64,000 nucleotides of DNA from assembly GCF_004364345.1 (NCBI RefSeq), contig NZ_SOCA01000009.1, forward strand, positions 151,805 through 215,804, written 5' to 3'. The notes below the pieces were generated by a model. The model was not told the origin of the DNA, did no database searches, and saw nothing but the letters and a program-made list of their open reading frames with translations. The stretch comes from Prosthecobacter fusiformis (GTDB lineage: Bacteria; Verrucomicrobiota; Verrucomicrobiia; Verrucomicrobiales; Verrucomicrobiaceae). How positions within the stretch are numbered: the first letter of the stretch is position 1; the number at the start of each line of letters is the position of its first letter. Positions 58,469 through 64,000 of this stretch are shown here, in pieces. The translations under genes were made by a program, and so were the position numbers.

Positions 58469-58860
58469 GCTCCACTGAAACTATCCGCGACCTTTACCGC
58501 GCCATGCGGGAGCAGGACGACAGTGCCGTCTTCGCCATTTGCACACCGGACATCATCTGGCAGCAAAGCACTGGCTTCCCCGGTGGCTCCACTTGGCATG
58601 GACCCGCCTCCGTCATCGAAAACGTCTTCCGCGCCAACGCCCGCCGCTGGACCGGATTCGCCTTTACAGAAGAAGAAATGATCGCCGCAGGAGATCGCGT
58701 CATCGTCCTCGGTCATTACTCCGGCACCGCCCCCGCCACAGGCAAGGCCATGCGTACCGCCGTCGCCCATGTTTATGATCTCACTGACGGCAAGGTCTGC
58801 CGCTTTCGAATGTTTGCGGATACCCATCCCATGTGGCAGGCCTTAAGTTCAGACAGTTGA
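58465..58860 (+). CDS. SnoaL-like (NTF2-fold) protein
   Basis: The 131-residue protein has the NTF2-like helix-strand pattern (IRDLYRAMREQDDSAVFAICTPDI, then VAHVYDLTDGKVCRFRMFADTHPM). Such folds are small enzymes or binding proteins. It is the last gene of the TetR operon, in ATGA overlap with the transporter. Confidence 0.85.
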   Translation: MSSTETIRDLYRAMREQDDSAVFAICTPDIIWQQSTGFPGGSTWHGPASVIENVFRANARRWTGFAFTEEEMIAAGDRVIVLGHYSGTAPATGKAMRTAVAHVYDLTDGKVCRFRMFADTHPMWQALSSDS

Positions 58861-58909
58861 GATATTCCGCCAGATGTCCCCGGCTGGCAGCGTTCATGAC
58901 CTCCCTATC

Positions 58910-59587
58910 ATGAAACCCAGCCTGTTACTTCCACTCGCCCTTATCTCTTTCTTCACCGTCGCCCGCGCTGAAGAGGCCTTCGTGCCCCTTTTCGACGGCA
59001 AAACCCTCACCGGCTGGGAGCAGCACAGCGGCACCGCCGAATACCGCGTCCAGGACGGAGCCATCGTCGGCAAGACCGTGCCGAATACCGGCAACTCCTT
59101 CCTCTGCACCGCCAAAAAATATGGCGACTTCATCCTCGAACTCGAATTCAAGGTGGAGCCTTCCATGAACTCCGGCATCCAGTTTCGCAGCAACTACTAC
59201 ACAAAGGACACTGAAGTTGAAATCGCGGGCAAAAAGAAAAAGTTCCCTGCAGACCGCGTCCATGGTTACCAGTTTGAGATCGACCCCAGCGCACGCGCCT
59301 TCACCGGTGGCGTTTATGATGAAGGCCGCCGCGGCTGGCTCTTTGACCTCAAGGAAAACGAAGCTGCCCGCAAAGCCTTCAAGCAGGGTGACTGGAACAC
59401 CGCCCGCATCGAGTGCAAAGGCGATAGCATCAAGACCTTCATCAATGGCGTACCTGCCGCCGATCTCAAAGACGACCTCACTAAAGAAGGCGTCATCGCC
59501 CTCCAGGTCCACGGCATTGGCAAAAAGACCGAAGCCGTTGGCAAAGAAGTCATGTGGCGCAACATCCGCATCCAGGAGCTGAAATAA
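58910..59587 (+). CDS. Secreted DUF1080 (3-keto-disaccharide hydrolase-like) protein
   Basis: The ATG at 58910 gives a Sec signal (MKPSLLLPLALISFFTVARAE) and 225 residues with the DUF1080 core: FVPLFDGKTLTGWEQHSGTA, LELEFKVEPSMNSGIQFRSNY, and HGYQFEIDP. Family members cleave 3-keto-glycosides or bind sugars, and are very abundant in Verrucomicrobiota and Planctomycetes. Its start is 50 bp past the SnoaL gene; independent transcription is likely. Confidence 0.93.
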   Translation: MKPSLLLPLALISFFTVARAEEAFVPLFDGKTLTGWEQHSGTAEYRVQDGAIVGKTVPNTGNSFLCTAKKYGDFILELEFKVEPSMNSGIQFRSNYYTKDTEVEIAGKKKKFPADRVHGYQFEIDPSARAFTGGVYDEGRRGWLFDLKENEAARKAFKQGDWNTARIECKGDSIKTFINGVPAADLKDDLTKEGVIALQVHGIGKKTEAVGKEVMWRNIRIQELK

Positions 59588-59676
59588 AGAAAGTAGTCCA
59601 GAGCTTTAGCTCGCCAGGATATGGAGATAGGGAAAAGATCCTTCCTCCGGTTCTGGTGGGCCAAGCCATCCCGGAG

Positions 59677-60273
59677 TCACCCCACCTCGCACCCTGCCTC
59701 CCGCATCTCCTCCACGGCCCGGTCCACATCCCCGGGTTGCAGATTCACCCCACGGCAGGCTTCCAGCAGCAGCTTTACCTGGAAGCCCTCCGCCAGCGCA
59801 TCCAGCACGGTGAATTTCACGCAGTAATCCGTGGCGACGCCCGCCACATGCAGTTCCGTCACACCCTGCGCCTTCAGCCATTCACTCAGGCCCGTTGAGG
59901 CGCGGTGACCGTTGTCATAAAGACCGCTGTAGCTGTCGATCTGCGCATTCATTCCTTTGGTAAACACTCTCTGGATGCGTCGCGTCTCCAGCCCCGGCGC
60001 GAACAACGCCCCGCCCGTATTTTGCACGCAATGCACCGGCCATAGCGTCTGCGGCAGCCCGTCTAACAAAATGTGCTCATACACTGCCTTGCCCGGATGG
60101 TTTGCCGCAAAGCTACCGTGATCCTGCGGATGCCAGTCCTGCGTCGCCACCACCAGGTCAAAATCAGGCATCATTGCGTTCACCACCGGGATGATCTCAT
60201 CACCCCTTGCCACAGCCAGTGCACCGCCCGGCATGAAGTCGTTTTGAATATCAATAAGCAGAAGTGTTTTCAT
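59677..60273 (-). CDS. pncA: Nicotinamidase
   Basis: The 198-residue protein has the pyrazinamidase/nicotinamidase landmarks: LLIDIQNDFMPGGAL (catalytic Asp), ATQDWHPQDHGSFA (metal His/Asp), FTKGMNAQIDSYSG (catalytic Lys) and GVATDYCVKFTVLDA (catalytic Cys). It turns nicotinamide to nicotinate. It lies 11 bp after the pncB stop in one operon. Confidence 0.96.
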   Translation of the reverse strand: MKTLLLIDIQNDFMPGGALAVARGDEIIPVVNAMMPDFDLVVATQDWHPQDHGSFAANHPGKAVYEHILLDGLPQTLWPVHCVQNTGGALFAPGLETRRIQRVFTKGMNAQIDSYSGLYDNGHRASTGLSEWLKAQGVTELHVAGVATDYCVKFTVLDALAEGFQVKLLLEACRGVNLQPGDVDRAVEEMREAGCEVG

Positions 60274-60284
60274 GTTATATTTTG

Positions 60285-61745
60285 TTAGGCCGTTGCTCCC
60301 ACCTTTCCCTTCGCCTCCACCATCATCGCCAGCTTCCTCTCCGCCAGCGTGCGCTCCACACCGGCCGGATACTCATGCGGATGCTGCAACCGCTTCACCG
60401 TGGCATGGAGATGAGTGAGTTGCTCCTGGCATCGTGCCTGGATTTCTTGCAGCGTCGGCTGTTCCCCCACCAGCACGCCTTGGCGAAAAACAGGCCGCAA
60501 TAAATCCTCATGCACTGTACCCTCCGGCATCGCTTTCACACGCGTGGGATCAGCCGGATGCATGATCTCGGTCGGCACCGTGCAACCGCTTTCTTCATCA
60601 TATATTGCATCACCACGAAACTCACCATTGAGCGTAAACCGCCTTACCTGCTGGATGCCCGGATTGCTCACTTTGATGGCCTGCTCGCTCAGCTTGATCT
60701 TCGGCTGCCACTCCCCGTTTTCATCGCGGATCGCGCCCAGTTTATACACGCCGCCCAGCGCTGCCTGCTCGCCCCCCGTCACCAGCTTCGTCCCCACTCC
60801 CCAGACATTGATCGCCGCACCCTGATGCTTCAGGCTTTCGATCAAATGCTCATCCAGGTCATTGCTCGCCACGATCGTCGCCTTGGGAAAACCCGCCTCA
60901 TCCAGGATACGCCGCGCCTCGATGCTCAACCACGCCAGATCCCCTGAATCCAGCCGGATGCCCGCCAGTTCATGCCCTTCGCGTCGAAGCCGCTGGCCGA
61001 TCTCCACTGCATGCCTCACCCCCTCCAGCGTGTCATAGGTATCCACCAGAAACACACAGTTGTTAGGCATCGCCTCCGCATACGTCGCAAAGGCCTCCAA
61101 CTCCGTATCGAACGACATCACCCACGAATGCGCATGCGTCCCTCGCACAGGGATCCCATGCCTCATGCCCGCCAGCACATTCGAGGTCGAAGCACACCCA
61201 CCGATGAAAGCCGCCCGGCTCGCCATCACCGCCCCGTCCGGTCCCTGGGCACGCCGCAGGCCAAACTCCAGCACCGGCTCACCCTGCGCCGCTAGGCATA
61301 CCCGCGCCGCCTTCGTAGCGATCAGCGTCTGAAAATTCACGATGTTCAGCAGTGCCGTCTCCACCAGTTGCGCCTGGATGAGCGGCCCCTGAATTCGCAG
61401 CAGCGGCTCATGTGGAAACACCACCGTTCCTTCCGGGATCGCTTCCACGTTACACTGCCATTTCATCGTCCCCAAATAGTCCAAAAACCCTTTCTCAAAC
61501 AAAGGCCGCCCATCCCTTCCCGGCAGCGTCGCCAGATACTCCAGCTCCTCCTGGCCAAACCGGAAACCCTCCAGCCACCGCACCACATCCCCCAGCCCCG
61601 CCGCAATGGCATACCCCCCTGCAAACGGCAGCTTGCGGAAGAAAAGATGAAACACCGCCTCCTGCTCCGCCTTGCCAGATTTCCAGTATCCGGCGGCCAT
61701 CGTGAGCTGATAAAGATCCGTGAGAAGGGGGGTGTTTGTCGTCAT
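60285..61745 (-). CDS. pncB: Nicotinate phosphoribosyltransferase
   Basis: The ATG at 61745 gives 486 residues beginning [20 protein letters not shown], the usual PncB start. [40 protein letters not shown] and [13 protein letters not shown] carry the substrate-binding and catalytic residues. It makes nicotinate mononucleotide from the product of pncA. The gene is translated with pncA for NAD salvage. Confidence 0.96.
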   Translation of the reverse strand: MTTNTPLLTDLYQLTMAAGYWKSGKAEQEAVFHLFFRKLPFAGGYAIAAGLGDVVRWLEGFRFGQEELEYLATLPGRDGRPLFEKGFLDYLGTMKWQCNVEAIPEGTVVFPHEPLLRIQGPLIQAQLVETALLNIVNFQTLIATKAARVCLAAQGEPVLEFGLRRAQGPDGAVMASRAAFIGGCASTSNVLAGMRHGIPVRGTHAHSWVMSFDTELEAFATYAEAMPNNCVFLVDTYDTLEGVRHAVEIGQRLRREGHELAGIRLDSGDLAWLSIEARRILDEAGFPKATIVASNDLDEHLIESLKHQGAAINVWGVGTKLVTGGEQAALGGVYKLGAIRDENGEWQPKIKLSEQAIKVSNPGIQQVRRFTLNGEFRGDAIYDEESGCTVPTEIMHPADPTRVKAMPEGTVHEDLLRPVFRQGVLVGEQPTLQEIQARCQEQLTHLHATVKRLQHPHEYPAGVERTLAERKLAMMVEAKGKVGATA

Positions 61746-61776
61746 AGGAAAAGTATAAAGAAAGAGATCGAAAACA

Positions 61777-62175
61777 TTAAAGACGGCCATCCAGATAATC
61801 CCGCAATCGCGGATTCACCCGCTCTGCCCACACCCCGTGATACCACGGCGAGCGCATCTGCAGCCCAATCACTAGCAGCGTCACCGGCACCTGCCATCCA
61901 CACGCCGGCCACCAACCCAGGTTCCCTTGAGCCACATGAAAAAGCACATTCAAAACCAAACTGGCAGCCCATAGCAGCTCCCACCTCCGCCACACCATGA
62001 ACACATTGCAAAACAAAAAGAAATGCCCCACCGCCACCGGCACAATCCACCACATCTCATTCCCCCGAACCCTCAACCACCACGCCAGCCCCGCCCCTGC
62101 AATCAAGACCCCCGCATCTCGCAAAGAGAAGCGCAACCCGTGATGTCGTGGAGGTTGTTGATTTGAAATCATCAT
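61777..62175 (-). CDS. Small membrane protein upstream of pncB
   Basis: The 132-residue protein has three or four spans ([36 protein letters not shown], and [14 protein letters not shown]) and ends [14 protein letters not shown] recognise no named family. It ends 31 bp before pncB, so it may join that operon; nicotinate uptake is a guess only. Confidence 0.75.
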   Translation of the reverse strand: MMISNQQPPRHHGLRFSLRDAGVLIAGAGLAWWLRVRGNEMWWIVPVAVGHFFLFCNVFMVWRRWELLWAASLVLNVLFHVAQGNLGWWPACGWQVPVTLLVIGLQMRSPWYHGVWAERVNPRLRDYLDGRL

Positions 62176-62252
62176 TTTAATCTAACAAATAGTTATTCAA
62201 TGTGTCGTCTTATCACGCTCAAATACTCCCCACTCGCCGATGTCCTCCTCCC

Positions 62253-62400
62253 CAGCCCCAAAGGGGCGAGACAACACAGCCCAGGGCAAACGAAGTGCAG
62301 CCCTGGGGAGTAACATCCTGCGCATATCACCGCCATAGAGCCCTGAAAGGGCGGGACACTCCACCCCTTTCTCTGAAAAAGCCTGCGAACTTGCACCGCC
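62253..62400 (+). repeat. Three-hairpin repeat, copy A
   Basis: CCCC-AAA-GGGG, then CCCAGGG...CCCTGGG and GCCCT-GAA-AGGGC, each capable of pairing. Copies A and B face the same way and flank the transposase gene at 62432. Confidence 0.8.
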
Positions 62401-62431
62401 CTGCCTGTGCGTGCTCTTGCTATTCATGATG

Positions 62432-62881
62432 TCAATCCCACACATAAGCCTCGTTGTATTCAATCTGGTAAACATCCAGCAGCTTCCGAAACTCTTCCTG
62501 AAAAGATCTTCCTGTATGATGTTGCTCCTGGTTGCGGATGTAGTGCGTCACTGCCTCCACCTGGGAGGCGCTCACCGAAAATGCCCCATATCCCCCCTGC
62601 CACGCGAACTCTCCAACGCCCCCTTCCTCCTTCATCCATTTCGAAGACTCCACCTTCACAGCCTTCACCGCATCCGAAAGCGCCACTGTCCTCGCCAGCC
62701 GAAACAGAACATGCACATGGTCCGGCATCCCACCCACGCACAAGACTGGGCAGGCAATCGCATTCAGCGTCCCCGCCAAATAAGCATAAAGCCCCGGCTG
62801 GATCATCTCCGCCACCCAGGACTCCCGCCCCTTCGTCGAAAAGACCAAATGAACATAAATCTGCGCAAGTGATTGTGGCAT
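62432..62881 (-). CDS. IS200/IS605-type Y1 transposase
   Basis: The 149-residue protein has the HUH motif GGMPDHVHVLFRLA and the nucleophile region THYIRNQEQHH with Tyr, typical of TnpA-like Y1 enzymes. No TnpB is beside it. It sits between repeat copies A and B, so it may be a RAYT-type domesticated enzyme that acts on them. Confidence 0.93.
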   Translation of the reverse strand: MPQSLAQIYVHLVFSTKGRESWVAEMIQPGLYAYLAGTLNAIACPVLCVGGMPDHVHVLFRLARTVALSDAVKAVKVESSKWMKEEGGVGEFAWQGGYGAFSVSASQVEAVTHYIRNQEQHHTGRSFQEEFRKLLDVYQIEYNEAYVWD

Positions 62882-62957
62882 AATGTAATATGTTGGGAGG
62901 TATAGTTTGTTAGGTTAACTGCCCGACCTCCAAGCAGCCACAAAGGCCGAGGCAACG

Positions 62958-63096
62958 CAGCCCCAAAGGGGCGTGACAACAAAGCCCAGGGCAACGCCCT
63001 GGGTAGGGGCAAGCCACGCATTCCTCCGCCATAGAGCCCTGAAAGGGTGAGACACTCCACGCCCTCCGCCGGTTCGTCTGCAAACTTCCACCAATG
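62958..63096 (+). repeat. Three-hairpin repeat, copy B
   Basis: Same direction as A, with CCCC-AAA-GGGG, CCCAGGGCAACGCCCTGGG and GCCCT-GAA-AGGGT. Lies 76 bp upstream of the transposase start. Confidence 0.8.
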
Positions 63097-63141
63097 CTAT
63101 CGAGTCCATCATAGTTCCAGATTGAGGCACAGTTCCGCATT

Positions 63142-63257
63142 CATTGTCTCGCCCCTTCAGGGCTCTTTGAAGATTAACCATCCTTCACCTCCTCCCCAGG
63201 GCTACGCTCCTTCGTCGCTTGCCCTGGGCTTTGCTGTTCTGCCCCTTCGGGGCTGGG
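63142..63257 (-). repeat. Three-hairpin repeat, copy C (inverted)
   Basis: Inverted copy ending in GCCCC-TTC-GGGGC on the plus strand. It covers the 3' end of the gene at 63174-63596 and supplies its last 27 or so codons. Confidence 0.8.
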
Positions 63258-63596
63258 AAAAAAGGATTGAGTGACCTCAATCGAGCCCACGATATGACGG
63301 TTAAATTCTTCGAGCTCTTCCGCAGGTACCCACAGCTCGCGATGAACGTTTCCACCCACGACTTGCTCTCCGTAGCGGATCAAGAATTCAGCATCCACAT
63401 CGAACCGAGTCACGAACCCAGATCCTGAGGCTGCAACATTCCAGTCACGGGCAATCTGGATCGCATACTCCTCATTCATCACCGGATAAAAGATGGGTTG
63501 TTCCGGTAAACGCGGAGGAAATGCTTTCCATCCAGATTCTTCAATCAGTTTCAGTTCTCTAGGGCCAACAGGCCGGTATAAAGTCTTCGTATTCAT
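63174..63596 (-). CDS. Conserved unknown protein with repeat-derived C-terminus
   Basis: The ATG at 63596 gives 140 residues: TLYRPVGPRELKLIEESGW, FPPRLPEQPIFYPVMNEEYA, and WVPAEELEEFNRHIVGSIEV. This looks like a conserved small family of unknown role (I recall similar ones in plasmid and phage contexts). Residues from about 114 onward come from repeat copy C, so the original stop was probably lost. Confidence 0.75.
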   Translation of the reverse strand: MNTKTLYRPVGPRELKLIEESGWKAFPPRLPEQPIFYPVMNEEYAIQIARDWNVAASGSGFVTRFDVDAEFLIRYGEQVVGGNVHRELWVPAEELEEFNRHIVGSIEVTQSFFPSPEGAEQQSPGQATKERSPGEEVKDG

Positions 63597-63617
63597 AAGG
63601 ATCAATTTTCAATTAAA

Positions 63618-63649
63618 CAGCCCCAAAGGGGCGCGACAGCACAGCCCAG
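63618..63649 (+). repeat. Three-hairpin repeat, copy D, cut by the IS110 element
   Basis: CAGCCCC-AAA-GGGGC and the first half of the next hairpin (CAGCCCAG) match copies A and B, then the match stops and the IS110-family element begins. Confidence 0.7.
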
Positions 63650-63660
63650 CAACTGTGTGG

Positions 63661-64000
<340 letters not shown>

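Noticed and set aside
62176..63660. CRISPR array from repeated palindromes
   Set aside because: Repeats are about 110-150 bp, few, in both orientations and with irregular spacing; no cas genes.

Overview
The window looks like chromosomal DNA of a Verrucomicrobiota bacterium, probably Verrucomicrobiaceae (Prosthecobacter/Verrucomicrobium-like). This is inferred from gene content: a Cys-type sulfatase, a sialate O-acetylesterase, a DUF1080 hydrolase, a serine/threonine kinase divergent from a PVC-type ECF sigma factor, DUF5069, a giant secreted putative-Ig protein, many Sec/lipoprotein signals, and weak Shine-Dalgarno sequences. The DNA is moderately GC-rich, with a few AT-richer islands (about 24.8-25.7 kb and 38.4-39.0 kb). 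No rRNA, tRNA or CRISPR array was seen.

Layout. 0-5.3 kb: end of a WD40-like protein, a cupin, an L,D-transpeptidase lipoprotein, a HAD phosphatase and a secreted alpha/beta hydrolase. 5.4-12.1 kb: a small exported protein, then a redox cassette (DUF3570 outer-membrane barrel, ApbE-type flavin transferase, TlpA-like thioredoxin, DUF4266 lipoprotein ending in GCGCN) followed by a 985-residue Ig-like secreted protein. 12.2-16.0 kb: a tight operon of a YceI lipocalin, a type III polyketide synthase and a one-chain fusion of an isoprenylcysteine-methyltransferase-like domain with an FAD monooxygenase, predicted to make a methylated, oxidised phenolic lipid or quinone. 16.0-18.0 kb: aguB-aguA (agmatine to putrescine). 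18-24.8 kb: HhH protein, GYF/AIM24 protein, purine permease, sulfatase, OmpA protein, a gene remnant and DUF2238. 24.9-25.7 kb: an AT-rich two-gene cassette with a HEPN-like protein. 25.8-35 kb: sialate esterase, small lipoprotein, cytochrome c, APH-family kinase, dihydroorotase, DUF899 pair, regulator and beta-propeller protein. 34.9-38.3 kb: oxyR divergent from an exported katG, with two matched palindromes between them. 38.5-45.7 kb: AT-rich orphan, FAD oxidoreductase, a RAYT transposase flanked by its palindromic repeats, carB and a Uma2 nuclease-like gene. 45.8-50.2 kb: kinase/sigma pair and an EamA transporter. 50.2-53.6 kb: VapBC, inositol monophosphatase, separate coaB and coaC. 53.6-58.9 kb: a NemR-like TetR regulon (thioredoxin, DUF5069, zinc alcohol dehydrogenase, old yellow enzyme, MFS transporter, SnoaL-like) with two matching operators. 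58.9-62.2 kb: DUF1080 protein, and pncB-pncA NAD salvage. 62.2-64 kb: an IS200-like transposase among four copies of a three-hairpin repeat, one of them cut by an IS110-family element that runs off the window.

Most interesting. (1) The flavin-transferase cassette: the DUF3570 barrel carries DAISGAS, which matches the known ApbE acceptor pattern, while the adjacent ApbE has Gly where the metal-binding Asp is expected and shows no signal peptide. (2) The YceI/type III PKS/fused methyltransferase-monooxygenase operon. (3) The self-contained NemR-like electrophile-stress regulon with a readable promoter-operator.
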